Under the pieces are notes generated by a model that ran no database searches, had not been told where the DNA came from, and saw only the letters and a program-made list of their open reading frames with translations. This document shows positions 56,468 through 64,000 of a DNA stretch of 64,000 nucleotides, piece after piece. The position numbers and the translations under genes were made by a program. The first letter of the stretch is position 1. Every line of letters begins with the position of its first letter. Source of the stretch: CAWFSE01 sp963697565 (GTDB taxonomy: Bacteria; Actinomycetota; Actinomycetes; CAVWCF01); assembly GCA_963697565.1 (NCBI GenBank), contig CAVOOM010000008.1, forward strand, positions 124,001-188,000. The letters are read 5' to 3'.

Positions 56468-57682
56468 ATGGGACGACTGGCGCAGACCGAAGGCCTCACC
56501 GAGGACCAGCGCGACATCCTGCAGGCGGTCCACGACTTCGTGGAAGCCGAGATCATCCCCAACGCCCAGGAGCTCGAGCACTCCGACACCTACCCGGAGG
56601 AGATCGTCGAGGGCATGAAGGCGATGGGGATCTTCGGCCTGATGATCCCCGAGGAGTACGGCGGCCTCGGTGAGTCGCTGCTGACGTACGCCCTGTGCGT
56701 CGAGGAGATCGCCCGCGGCTGGATGAGCGTCAGCGGCATCGTCAACACCCACTTCATCGTCGCTTACATGCTCAAGCAGCACGGCACCGACGAGCAGAAG
56801 GCGTACTTCCTGCCGAAGATGGCCGCCGGCGAGACCCGCGGCGCGTTCTCGATGTCGGAGCCGCACTGCGGCTCGGACGTCTCGGCGATCAAGTCCAAGG
56901 CTGTTCGTGATGGCGCGGACGGCGACAGTTACATTCTCGACGGCCAGAAGATGTGGCTGACCAACGGCGGCACGTCCTCGCTGGTCGCCACCCTCGTGCG
57001 CACCGACGACGAGGCCCCGGCGGGCGCCAACGTCTACAAGCGGATGACCACGTTCCTGATTGAGAAGCCGCCCGGCTTCGGCGAGGTGCTGCCCGGCCTC
57101 ACCATCCCCGGCAAGATCGACAAGATGGGCTACAAGGGCGTCGACACCACCGAGATGGTGATGGACGGCCTGCGGCTGCCCGCCGACCGGATCCTCGGCG
57201 GCGAGCCGGGCAAGGGCTTCTACCAGATGATGGACGGCGTCGAGGTGGGCCGCGTCAACGTCGCCGCCCGCGCCTGCGGCGTCTCGGTCCGGGCCTTCGA
57301 GCTGGGGGTGGCCTACGCCCAGCAGCGCGAGACCTTCGGCAAGCCGATCGCCGAGCACCAGGCGGTGAACTTCCGGCTGGCCGACATGGCCGTCAAGGTC
57401 GAGGCCGCCCACCAGATGATGGTCCGCGCCGCCCGCACCAAGGACTCCGGCGCCCGCAACGACCTCGAGGCGGGCATGGCCAAGTACCTTGCGAGCGAGT
57501 ACTGCAAGGAGGTCGTCGAGGACTCCTTCCGGATCCACGGCGGCTACGGCTACGCCAAGGAGTACGAGATCGAGCGGCTCTACCGCGAGGCGCCGATGCT
57601 GATGATCGGCGAGGGCACCGCGGACATCCAGCGCATGATCATCGGCCGCCGGCTGCTGGAGGACTACAAACTGCGCGCCTGA
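56468..57682 (+). CDS. Acyl-CoA dehydrogenase (methylsuccinyl-CoA dehydrogenase-like)
   Basis: A 404-residue flavoprotein of the ACAD family. FGLMIPEEYGGLGESLLTYA, IVNTHFIVAYMLKQHGTDEQ, AFSMSEPHCGSDVSAIKSKA, GQKMWLTNGGTSSLVATLVR, and near the end EDSFRIHGGYGYAKEYEIER and RMIIGRRLLEDYKLRA are complete. The catalytic Glu is expected in YREAPMLMIGEGTADI. From memory it strongly resembles the Streptomyces dehydrogenase in the ethylmalonyl-CoA cluster, and a malyl-CoA lyase homologue is close by. The crotonyl-CoA carboxylase/reductase and mutase genes are not in the window. ATG 56468 follows GAAAGGGC. Confidence 0.9.
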   Translation: MGRLAQTEGLTEDQRDILQAVHDFVEAEIIPNAQELEHSDTYPEEIVEGMKAMGIFGLMIPEEYGGLGESLLTYALCVEEIARGWMSVSGIVNTHFIVAYMLKQHGTDEQKAYFLPKMAAGETRGAFSMSEPHCGSDVSAIKSKAVRDGADGDSYILDGQKMWLTNGGTSSLVATLVRTDDEAPAGANVYKRMTTFLIEKPPGFGEVLPGLTIPGKIDKMGYKGVDTTEMVMDGLRLPADRILGGEPGKGFYQMMDGVEVGRVNVAARACGVSVRAFELGVAYAQQRETFGKPIAEHQAVNFRLADMAVKVEAAHQMMVRAARTKDSGARNDLEAGMAKYLASEYCKEVVEDSFRIHGGYGYAKEYEIERLYREAPMLMIGEGTADIQRMIIGRRLLEDYKLRA

Positions 57683-57713
57683 TCGAGCACTATCCGACTC
57701 ACGAGGAGCACCC

Positions 57714-58199
57714 ATGGGCAGCAAGGCGAGCAACCCCGTTGTCGCCACCTTCGGCGACTACGCGGGAGCCCAGCGCGCCGTCGACTTCCTCTCCGACCAG
57801 AAGTTCCCGGTCGAGGCCGTCGCCATCGTCGGCAACGGCCTGCGCATGGTCGAGAACGTCGTCGGCAGGCTGTCCTGGGGGCGGGCGATGCTGTCGGGAT
57901 TCGTCGGGGGCGCCTGGGTCGGCCTGCTGGTCGGCCTGCTCATCGCGCTGTTCGCGGAGCGGCCGTTCAACGTCATGCTCTGGGCGGCGCTCTACGGCGG
58001 GGTGTTCGGGCTGGTCTTCGGCGTGATCGGCTACGCCTTCTCCGGCGGCCGCCGCGACTTCGTGTCCACCCAGTCGCTGGTCGCCACGTCGTACGACGTC
58101 ACCTGTGAGCCCGCCCAGGCCGATGAGGCCCGGCGGCTGCTCGCGCAGACCCCGGTGCTCGACGGCCCGGGCGGGCCGCCCCCAGCCGCCGCCGTCTGA
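57714..58199 (+). CDS. General stress protein 17M-like membrane protein
   Basis: A 161-residue protein. Residues about 8-50 form an alpha/beta unit typical of the general-stress 17M domain (VVATFGDYAGAQRAVDFLSD, VEAVAIVGNGLRMVENV). Two Gly-rich membrane helices follow (LSGFVGGAWVGLLVGLLIAL; MLWAALYGGVFGLVFGVIGY) and then a soluble tail. Related to Rv1234 and similar small actinobacterial membrane proteins of unknown function. ATG 57714 follows GAGGAG, 31 bases after the acyl-CoA dehydrogenase. Confidence 0.87.
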   Translation: MGSKASNPVVATFGDYAGAQRAVDFLSDQKFPVEAVAIVGNGLRMVENVVGRLSWGRAMLSGFVGGAWVGLLVGLLIALFAERPFNVMLWAALYGGVFGLVFGVIGYAFSGGRRDFVSTQSLVATSYDVTCEPAQADEARRLLAQTPVLDGPGGPPPAAAV

Positions 58200-58206
58200 C
58201 AGCGCG

Positions 58207-59260
58207 ATGGCGGCCGGACTCGCCGGTGCCTTCCACGAGCAGGCGATCGAGTGCGCCCGGCACGGATCTGCGCTCTACGCCTCCCTGTGTGAGCACCTCG
58301 CCCTCGATCTTGAGCGCGGCGGGCCGACCGAGGACCTGCTGGCCGGATTCGCCGCCTCGCCCCCGCCGCTGCTCCCGCTGCGCCTGCTCGGCGGGATCCA
58401 CGCGGCGGTCTTGTCCCGCGAGGCGCCCGAGCTCGCCCTGCACTTCCCGTCGGTCGGAGGCGAGGCCGGACCCGACGGCGCCTGGCCGGCCCTGAGGCAG
58501 TTGATCGCCGAGCGGCCGGAGGTCCTCACCCCCTGGCTGGCCCGCACGCCGCAGACCAACGAGGTCGGCCGGTGCGCGGTGCTGGCGGGCGGCCTCGCGT
58601 ACGCCACCGCGCTCTGCGGCGTGGCCGACGTCAACCTGCGCGAGGTGGGCTCCAGCGCGGGGCTCAACCTGCGGGTCGACGCCTATCGGATCGCCGGGCG
58701 CGGCCCGGTCGACAGCCCGGTGGACCTCGGCGACGCTTGGCGCGGGGCCGTGCCGCCGGAGGCCCCCTGGAGGATCGCCGACCGGCGGGGCTGCGACGCC
58801 GACCCCGTTGACCCGGCCAGCACGGAGGGACGGCTCGCGCTCACCGCGTACGTGTGGCCCGACGACCGGCCGCGCTTCGAGCGGCTGCGGGCGGCCCTCG
58901 AGGTGGCCGCGCGGATCCCAGCCGTCGTCGAGCGCGCCGACGCCGTCGACTGGGTGCGCGGCCTGTCCCCGACGAGCGAGCGGCTCACCGTCGTGTGGCA
59001 CTCCGTGGTGGCGCTCTACCTGCCCCGGGATCGCCGCGTGGAGTTGGCCGAGTCCGTGGCCGCTCTGGGCGCGCTTGCCGCGCCGGGGTCGCCGGTGGCC
59101 TGGCTGAGGATGGAGCCGGAGGGTCGCGGGGAGACGTTCCCGGTGCGGCTGACCCTTTGGACGGGCGGCGGCCGGAGGCGGCCGCGACATCGTGCTGGGC
59201 GCTGCGCGGCCGCATGGGATTCCGGTTGACTGGGCGGCGGCAGGAGAGGAGCCAACGTGA
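58207..59260 (+). CDS. DUF2332 family protein, one frameshift
   Basis: A roughly 350-residue DUF2332 protein of unknown function. It shows the family course: FHEQAIECARHGSALYASLC, PQTNEVGRCAVLAGGLAYAT, LREVGSSAGLNLRVDAYRI, TVVWHSVVALYLP and WLRMEPEGRGETFPVRLTLW. The Gly-Ser-Ser-Ala-Gly segment resembles a nucleotide-binding loop of methyltransferase-like folds. The literal frame ends at 59229 with an odd Arg-rich tail. Removing one base near 59173 gives RDIVLGAARPHGIPVDW and a stop at 59258-59260 that overlaps the next start (GTGA), which strongly supports the corrected end. Confidence 0.82.
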
Positions 59261-60582
59261 CCGAGCCAGCCGAGTCGGCCAGGCGGCCGAAGCCCGTGGT
59301 GGCGGGCTTCCCCGACCACTTCCTCTGGGGCACCGCGACGTGCGCCCACCAGATCGAGGGCGGCAACAGCCACAGCGACTGGTGGGAGTTCGAGCAGCAG
59401 CCCGGACGCATCGCCAACGGCGAGCGCAGCGGGGCCGCGGCCGACCACTGGAACCGGGTCGACGACGACATCGAGCTGATGACCCGGCTGGGGGCCAACT
59501 CCTACCGGATGGGGATCGAGTGGGCCCGCCTGGAGCCGGAGGACGGCGGAGCGGGGGCGCCGCTGTGGGACGAGGCCGCCTGGGACCACTACCGGCGTGA
59601 GATCGACGGGCTGCTCGCCGCGGGCATCGAGCCAATGGTCACCCTGCTGCACTTCACCCTGCCGTTGTGGCTGTCGCGGCGGGGAGGCGTCTGCGCGCTG
59701 GACTTCCCCGCCCGGTTCGGGCGGTTCGCCGCCGAGGCGGCCCGGCGGCTGCCCGACGTCCGGCTGTGGTGCACGATCAACGAGCCCAACGTGGTGATGT
59801 TCTTCGGCTACGTCGACGGCGTCTTCCCGCCCGGGGTCAAGGACCCCAAGCGGGCCGTCCGGGCCCTGCTCGGCCAGCTGCGGGGGCACGCCGCGGCCGC
59901 CCAGGCGCTGCGCGCGGTGGCCCCGTACGCGATGGTCGGCGTGGCCAACCACCTGTCGCGGCTCGAGCCGCTGCGCCCGCGCAACCCGCTGGACCGGATC
60001 GCCGCCCGCCAGGCGGACAAGGCGTTCAACTGGAGCTTCCAAGACTCGATCCACGAGGGCCGCGCGCGGATGAAGGCGCTCGGCTTTCCCACGCTGGACG
60101 AGCCGATCGAGGGGCTCAAGGGCTCCACGGACTTCTTCGGTTTGCAGTACTACACGCGCAACCTGCTGGGGTTCTCGATGGGGACGCCGGGCATGGTGCG
60201 GCGCGAGGTCGCGTCCGGCGCGGTCTCCGATCTGGGCTGGGAGATCTACCCGCAGGGGTTTGAGCAGGTGATCCGCGAGGCCTGGGCGCGCTACCGGCTG
60301 CCCGTCATCGTGACGGAGAACGGGATCGCCGACGCGAAGGGCGACCTGCGTCCGTCGTACCTGACCTCCCATGTCGCGGCGATGCGCCGCGCGATGGCCG
60401 ACGGGGTGCCGGTGCTCGGCTACTACCACTGGTCGCTGCTCGACAACTTCGAGTGGGCGGAGGGCTTCGACCCCCGCTTCGGGCTCTACCGGGTCGACTA
60501 CGCCACCCAGGAGCGGCACGAGACCCCTGCGTGCGCGGTGTTCCGCGAGCTGGCCACCGGAGGGTCGCCGGCCGGCTCTTGA
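59257..60582 (+). CDS. Family 1 glycoside hydrolase (beta-glucosidase-like)
   Basis: A retaining (beta/alpha)8 glycosidase. FPDHFLWGTATCAHQIEGGN is the GH1 N-terminal signature. The acid/base Glu is in WCTINEPNVVMF and the nucleophile in PVIVTENGIADAKG. Substrate-site residues include HWSLLDNFEWAEGFDPRFGL. The length of 441 residues is normal, without signal peptide, so it is cytoplasmic and acts on imported or internal beta-glycosides. It could equally be a beta-glycosidase of other specificity. The start GTG 59257 overlaps the DUF2332 stop. Confidence 0.94.
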   Translation: MTEPAESARRPKPVVAGFPDHFLWGTATCAHQIEGGNSHSDWWEFEQQPGRIANGERSGAAADHWNRVDDDIELMTRLGANSYRMGIEWARLEPEDGGAGAPLWDEAAWDHYRREIDGLLAAGIEPMVTLLHFTLPLWLSRRGGVCALDFPARFGRFAAEAARRLPDVRLWCTINEPNVVMFFGYVDGVFPPGVKDPKRAVRALLGQLRGHAAAAQALRAVAPYAMVGVANHLSRLEPLRPRNPLDRIAARQADKAFNWSFQDSIHEGRARMKALGFPTLDEPIEGLKGSTDFFGLQYYTRNLLGFSMGTPGMVRREVASGAVSDLGWEIYPQGFEQVIREAWARYRLPVIVTENGIADAKGDLRPSYLTSHVAAMRRAMADGVPVLGYYHWSLLDNFEWAEGFDPRFGLYRVDYATQERHETPACAVFRELATGGSPAGS

Positions 60583-60613
60583 CCCGCGGGCCCGGCGGGA
60601 GCACGGTTTCGGT

Positions 60614-61239
60614 ATGCGCGCCGAGCCGACCTGCCCGCGCTGCGGCTCACCGCTCGCCGCCCCCGGCCTGCGGTCGAGCGCGTGGGCGTGCCCGCTGCAC
60701 GGAGCCGTGGCCCCGCTCCAGCCGATCCCGCCGCTGACGCCGCAAGCCGTCGTCACCGCGGCGCGGGCCAGCGGGGTCCCGGTGTGGGTGCCCTGGCCGC
60801 TTCCGCCGGCTTGGCTGGTGACCGGGGTGCGCCAGGTGGGGGACGAGCGGGGCCCGGCCCGGGCAGTCGCCGTCGCCGTGAGCGGCCCGGCGCCGCTGGG
60901 AGGGGTGGCCGACCTGGTCCTGGTGGCGGAGGAACCTGGGATCGGGCTGGGCGCCCGGTTCGCGGGCCTGGACGGCGCCGATCCGGGCGCGGGTTCGATG
61001 CCGGTCCACCGGCGGCGAAGGTTGAGGTCTCCGGGCGCCCCTGCGCGTTGTGGGAGGTGGTGGGCGCGGCCGATCGCTCGGCCTTCGTGGGTGAGGCCGC
61101 GGGCTGCTGGCTGTGGGCGGTGGTCTGGCCGGAGACGGCCGGCCTCGTGGTGCACGACCGGCTGGCGCTGCTCGACCTCAGGGATCCGGGGCACTCGCTC
61201 GACCTGCCCTTCGGCGCCCCCAGCCCTCGCCTCGCCTGA
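60614..61239 (+). CDS. DUF6758-like zinc-ribbon protein, one frameshift
   Basis: A roughly 209-residue actinobacterial protein. A short zinc ribbon opens it (CPRCGSPLAAPGLRSSAWAC with CPLHG). A conserved domain follows: VWVPWPLPPAWLVTGVRQVG, GPAPLGGVADLVLVAEEPGI and GLGARFAGLDGADPG. The second half (AAKVEVSGRPCALWEVVGAA, WLWAVVWPETAGLVV, LDLRDPGHSLDLPFGAPSPR) is one frame away. One missing G near 61003 would give MPGPPAAKVEV. The family is assigned DUF6758 from memory and has no known function. ATG 60614. It precedes the PHP phosphoesterase gene, a common actinobacterial neighbourhood. Confidence 0.75.
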
Positions 61240-61270
61240 CGGCTGCGGCCGGCCCGTACGCTGACGGGCG

Positions 61271-62158
61271 ATGAAGGCCGACCTGCACTCCCACACCCGG
61301 GCCTCGGACGGCACCGACTCGCCAGCTGAGTTGATCGCGGCGGCGGTGTCCGCGGGGCTGGACCTGCTGGCCCTCACCGATCACGACACCTTCCGGGCGG
61401 TCGCCGAGACGGGTGCGCTGGCCGAGGCGGCTGGCATCGCCTTGCTGCCAGGGGCCGAGCTGACCTGTGTGACGGCCGCCGGGGTGACTCTCCACCTGCT
61501 CGCGTACGCGCCGTCGCCGGACGACCGCGTCCTGGCTGAGCAGATGGCGTTGGTACGCGACGACCGCGTGCCGCGGGCCCGGCGGATCATCCGCCGGCTG
61601 CGCGAGGAGGGCGGCTACGCGGTCACCGACGAGCAGGTGCTGGCGATCGCAGGGGGAGCGGCGTCGGTCGGGCGCCCGCACATCGCCCAGGCCCTGGTCG
61701 GGGCCGGGGGTGCAAGCAGCGTCCAAGATGCTTTCGACCGCCTGCTGGCCAACGGCCGGCCGTACTACGAGCCGCACCACGCGATGCCGGTGCTCGACGC
61801 CATCGGCTGGGTGCGCGGGGCGGGAGGGGCCCCCGTCTTCGCCCACTCGCTGGCGCGCCTGCGCGGCCCGGTCGTGTCCGACGAGGACTTCGAGCAGATG
61901 GTCGAGGCCGGGCTGGCCGGGGTCGAGGTCGACCACGTCGACCACGCGGAGGAGGACCGCGCCTGGTTGCGGTCCTTCGCCGCCACGCACGACCTGCTGA
62001 CGACGGGCTCAAGCGACTACCACGGCGCGCGCAAGGAGGGGCTGCGGCTCGGCGCCAACACCACCCCTGACGACCAGGTCGAGCGGCTGCTCGCCGAGGT
62101 CGGCCTCACCCTCGAGTCACTGCCAGCAGCAGCCCGCCGATACGCGGGTGCGCCGTGA
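61271..62158 (+). CDS. PHP domain phosphoesterase
   Basis: A 295-residue metal-dependent phosphoesterase, related to RNase AM/YciV and 3',5'-nucleotide bisphosphate phosphatases. Metal-site motifs: ADLHSHTRASDGTDSPAEL (HxH), ALTDHDTF, LLPGAELTCV, GRPHIAQALV, AHSLARL and TGSSDYHGARK. The insertion between strands (SPDDRVLAEQMALVRDDRVP) is typical of this group. Substrate is uncertain between short oligonucleotides and phosphoadenosine phosphate-like compounds. ATG 61271. The stop overlaps the RecB-type gene start (GTGA). Confidence 0.9.
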   Translation: MKADLHSHTRASDGTDSPAELIAAAVSAGLDLLALTDHDTFRAVAETGALAEAAGIALLPGAELTCVTAAGVTLHLLAYAPSPDDRVLAEQMALVRDDRVPRARRIIRRLREEGGYAVTDEQVLAIAGGAASVGRPHIAQALVGAGGASSVQDAFDRLLANGRPYYEPHHAMPVLDAIGWVRGAGGAPVFAHSLARLRGPVVSDEDFEQMVEAGLAGVEVDHVDHAEEDRAWLRSFAATHDLLTTGSSDYHGARKEGLRLGANTTPDDQVERLLAEVGLTLESLPAAARRYAGAP

Positions 62159-63045
62159 CCGCCGCCGACGGCCAGTTGGGGCTGGCGGGCATGCCGCGCC
62201 GACTGGTGACCACCTCGCCGTCGAAGCTGGGCGCGTGGGTCGACTGCCCGCGGAAGTACCGCTTCGCGTACGTGGACCGGCCCACTCCGCCGAAAGGCGC
62301 ACCCTGGGCGCACAGCAGCCTGGGGGCCAGCATCCACAACGCCCTCGCCTCCTGGTGGAGCCTGCCGATAGAGCGGCGCGACCCCGAGGAGGCCGGGCGG
62401 CTCCTGCAGACCGGCTGGCTGGAGGACGGCTACCGCGACGACGCGCAGTCGGCGCAGTGGCTGGCCCGGGCCCGCGAGATGGTTACGGCGTACGTCGCCG
62501 CCCTGGACCCGGCCGACGAGCCACGCGGGGTCGAGCGCTCGGTGGGCTACCGGACCGAGGCGATCTCGGTCACCGGGCGGGTCGACCGGATTGACGAGCG
62601 GCCCAGCGAGGACGGCGGCCGCGAGCTCGTCATCGTCGACTACAAGACCGGGCGCTCGGCGCTGACCGTCGATGATGCGCGCGGCTCCCTGCAGTTGGCC
62701 CTCTACGCCCTCGCGGCGGCGGGCGTGCTGCGGCTGCGGTGCCGCCGGGTCGAGCTGCACCACCTGCCGACGGCGCGGGTCCTGGCCTGGGAGCACACGC
62801 CGCAGTCGCTGGAGCGCCAGCTTAGGCGGGCCGAGGCCATCGCCCTCGAGGCCCGCGATGCCACCGACGCGGCGGCGGACGGAAGACCCGTCGACGAGGC
62901 CTTCCCGGCCAGGACCGGCCCGCTGTGCCAGTACTGCGACTGGCGGGCGCGCTGCCCGGAGGGCCAGGCGGCCTCCCGCGCCCTGCAGCCCTGGGACGGG
63001 CTGGCGCGCGAGGACGCCGTCCTTGACGAGCCGCTGGAGGGGTAG
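62155..63045 (+). CDS. RecB-type PD-(D/E)XK nuclease with Fe-S cluster motif
   Basis: A 296-residue Cas4/AddB-like exonuclease family protein. Core nuclease motifs: GRVDRIDE, ELVIVDYKTGRS (catalytic Asp and Lys) and QLALYALA. Four cysteines likely hold a [4Fe-4S] cluster in the AddB/Cas4 manner: one in VDCPRKYRFAYV and three in CQYCDWRARCPEG. STSPSKLGAWVDC-type starts (here TTSPSKLGAWVDC) are normal for the group. Actinobacteria commonly encode such stand-alone proteins, probably in DNA repair. No cas genes are near. GTG 62155 is coupled to the PHP gene. Confidence 0.9.
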   Translation: MTAADGQLGLAGMPRRLVTTSPSKLGAWVDCPRKYRFAYVDRPTPPKGAPWAHSSLGASIHNALASWWSLPIERRDPEEAGRLLQTGWLEDGYRDDAQSAQWLARAREMVTAYVAALDPADEPRGVERSVGYRTEAISVTGRVDRIDERPSEDGGRELVIVDYKTGRSALTVDDARGSLQLALYALAAAGVLRLRCRRVELHHLPTARVLAWEHTPQSLERQLRRAEAIALEARDATDAAADGRPVDEAFPARTGPLCQYCDWRARCPEGQAASRALQPWDGLAREDAVLDEPLEG

Positions 63046-63061
63046 CCCGTCCGGCCCGCGC

Positions 63062-63952
63062 TCAGCGGTCGGCCGACCGCCAGAACGCGTCCAGCTCGGC
63101 CGCCGTCTCCGCGGGGCGCTCCGCGGCCGGGGAGTGCACGGCGCCCGGGATGCAGACGGCGGGCACCCCGAGCCGCTCCGCCATCTGCTCCTGGTCGCTG
63201 ACCGGCCAGCCGTCGTCGTGCTCGCCGAAGACCACCTGGGCGGGCAGACCCTCGGGGCGGCCGATCACCCCGGCCAGGGCGGCCACCTCATCCGGCGCAG
63301 TCCGCAGCTGCCGCGCCTTGGCGGCCAGCCCGGTCGGCGAGTTGGCGAGGAACCGCCGCTCCAGGAACCCGGCCGTCTCGGGGTGCTCGGGGGGCCACCA
63401 GCCGGTGGCCCGGTCGAGCTCGCACTTGGCCCGCCAGACCGCCTCGATCCCGTGCACCGGCAGGGCCTGCTCGAGTTGGAGCAGGGTCTGCTGCTGCTGC
63501 GCGCCGGGCATCGCGCCAGGACCGCTGGAGAGCAGGGTGAGGGAGGCGAAGCGGCCGGGGGCGCTGAGCACGGCCGCCCGCGCCACGAGCCCGCCGAACG
63601 AGTGGCCGACCAGATGCGGCCGACCGCCGAGCGCGTCGACGACGGCGAGCACGTCCTGGCCGAGCGCGCCGATCGCGTACGCCTCGGCGGGGTCGTCGCG
63701 GCCGGCCCCGTGCTGGGCGCTCTCGTACTGGCCGCGCTGGTCGTACGCCACGACCCGCCAACCCGCGGCGGCCAGCGGCTCCAGCACGGCGATGAAGTCC
63801 TCCTTGCTGCCGGTGAAGCCCGGGATCAGCAGGGCGAGTCCGCGCTCGGCCCCGGCCGCGGGCAGATCAAGCGCGGCGAACGAGCCGCGCGCCGTCGTGA
63901 TGGTGGTGCGGCAGGTGCCCGGTGGAGGGTCGAGGAACGGGGGGTTGCTCAT
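63062..63952 (-). CDS. Alpha/beta hydrolase
   Basis: A 296-residue alpha/beta hydrolase. The oxyanion segment is LALLIPGFTGSKEDFIA, the conserved VVAYDQRGQYES follows, the nucleophile elbow is HLVGHSFGGLVARAA, the acid is likely in VVFGEHDDGWPVSDQ and the His in IPGAVHSPAAERPAE. There is no signal peptide, and the substrate is unknown. ATG 63952 is preferred over GTG 63961. It is convergent with the RecB-type gene (16-base gap). The last 48 bases of the window hold its upstream region with no feature I can name. Confidence 0.88.
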   Translation of the reverse strand: MSNPPFLDPPPGTCRTTITTARGSFAALDLPAAGAERGLALLIPGFTGSKEDFIAVLEPLAAAGWRVVAYDQRGQYESAQHGAGRDDPAEAYAIGALGQDVLAVVDALGGRPHLVGHSFGGLVARAAVLSAPGRFASLTLLSSGPGAMPGAQQQQTLLQLEQALPVHGIEAVWRAKCELDRATGWWPPEHPETAGFLERRFLANSPTGLAAKARQLRTAPDEVAALAGVIGRPEGLPAQVVFGEHDDGWPVSDQEQMAERLGVPAVCIPGAVHSPAAERPAETAAELDAFWRSADR

Positions 63953-64000
63953 TACGGGCACAATAGGCGTCGCCTCGGACCCCCTTCCGTCGGGAGCGCT

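Noticed and set aside
58099..61377. Very long open frames on the strand opposite real genes (for example 58099-61377 minus, 36231-37793 plus, 6574-8538 minus)
   Set aside because: High G+C content removes stop codons in all frames. These translations are Arg/Gly/Pro-rich and show no domains.
62155..63045. Cas4 of a CRISPR system
   Set aside because: The nuclease and Fe-S motifs are shared with stand-alone RecB-type proteins; no repeat array or other cas gene is present.

Overview
The window is a contiguous piece of a very G+C-rich actinomycete (Actinomycetota) chromosome. The evidence is strong codon bias to G/C, many GTG starts, ATGA/GTGA stop-start overlaps, and lineage-typical functions: mycothiol synthesis (MshB), F420 chemistry (an LLM-class flavoenzyme beside an NADPH:F420 reductase), DUF3117, FolP2, TypA and a VanW protein. 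The genus cannot be fixed from sequence alone. The chemosensory genes argue against Mycobacterium itself. No rRNA, tRNA, CRISPR array, prophage or insertion sequence was recognised, and no gap longer than 300 bases lacks a gene.

Layout. 1-5.2 kb: the 3' part of a giant fused acyl-CoA carboxylase and, convergent to it, a phosphopantetheinyl transferase, probably the edge of a polyketide or secondary-lipid locus. 5.3-18.4 kb: an MFS-cyclic nucleotide-patatin fusion, a DUF169/PCP_red protein, a PhhB-VOC fusion, an FAD amine oxidase, TypA, a prolyl-oligopeptidase-type peptidase, MshB and a divergent FtsH. 18.5-23.8 kb: a compact chemosensory operon (CheW, MCP, CheA-REC, REC-GAF) with no CheB, CheR or CheY. 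24-29 kb: VanW protein, cysteinyl-tRNA synthetase, methyltransferase, GNAT. 29-49 kb: a block that, from memory, follows the gene order of M. tuberculosis Rv1177-Rv1232c: ferredoxin, dapC, dapD, dapE, LOG proteins, FolP2, a DivIVA-domain protein, Tag, DUF3117, O-methyltransferase, HtrA, TatB, Mrp, DUF1003 and an MgtE-N/CBS protein. It lacks sigE/rseA, gpgS and glgAC, and it carries insertions such as an orphan PilB-type ATPase. 49-54.4 kb: glutamate decarboxylase with a membrane partner, a class II amidotransferase, an F420-type oxidoreductase, F420 reductase and an EamA exporter. 54.5-57.7 kb: a malyl-CoA-lyase-like protein, an APH-type kinase and an acyl-CoA dehydrogenase that together resemble part of the ethylmalonyl-CoA pathway. 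57.7-64 kb: a stress protein, DUF2332, beta-glucosidase, DUF6758, a PHP phosphoesterase, a RecB-type nuclease and a hydrolase.

How the genes work together. Lysine/diaminopimelate synthesis is split between dapC and the divergent dapD/dapE pair. TatB, HtrA, VanW and the VldE-like secreted protein serve the envelope. MshB and the F420 enzymes serve redox metabolism. The chemosensory operon could be a complete signalling unit whose outputs are receiver domains.

Quality warning. About fifteen clear genes, several of them housekeeping, are interrupted by one-base frameshifts, mostly apparent insertions, clustered at 13.7-18.4 and 49-53.7 kb while other stretches are clean. This is most simply read as indel error in the underlying sequence. 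Affected genes are annotated here over their reconstructed full extent, with the shift positions given.
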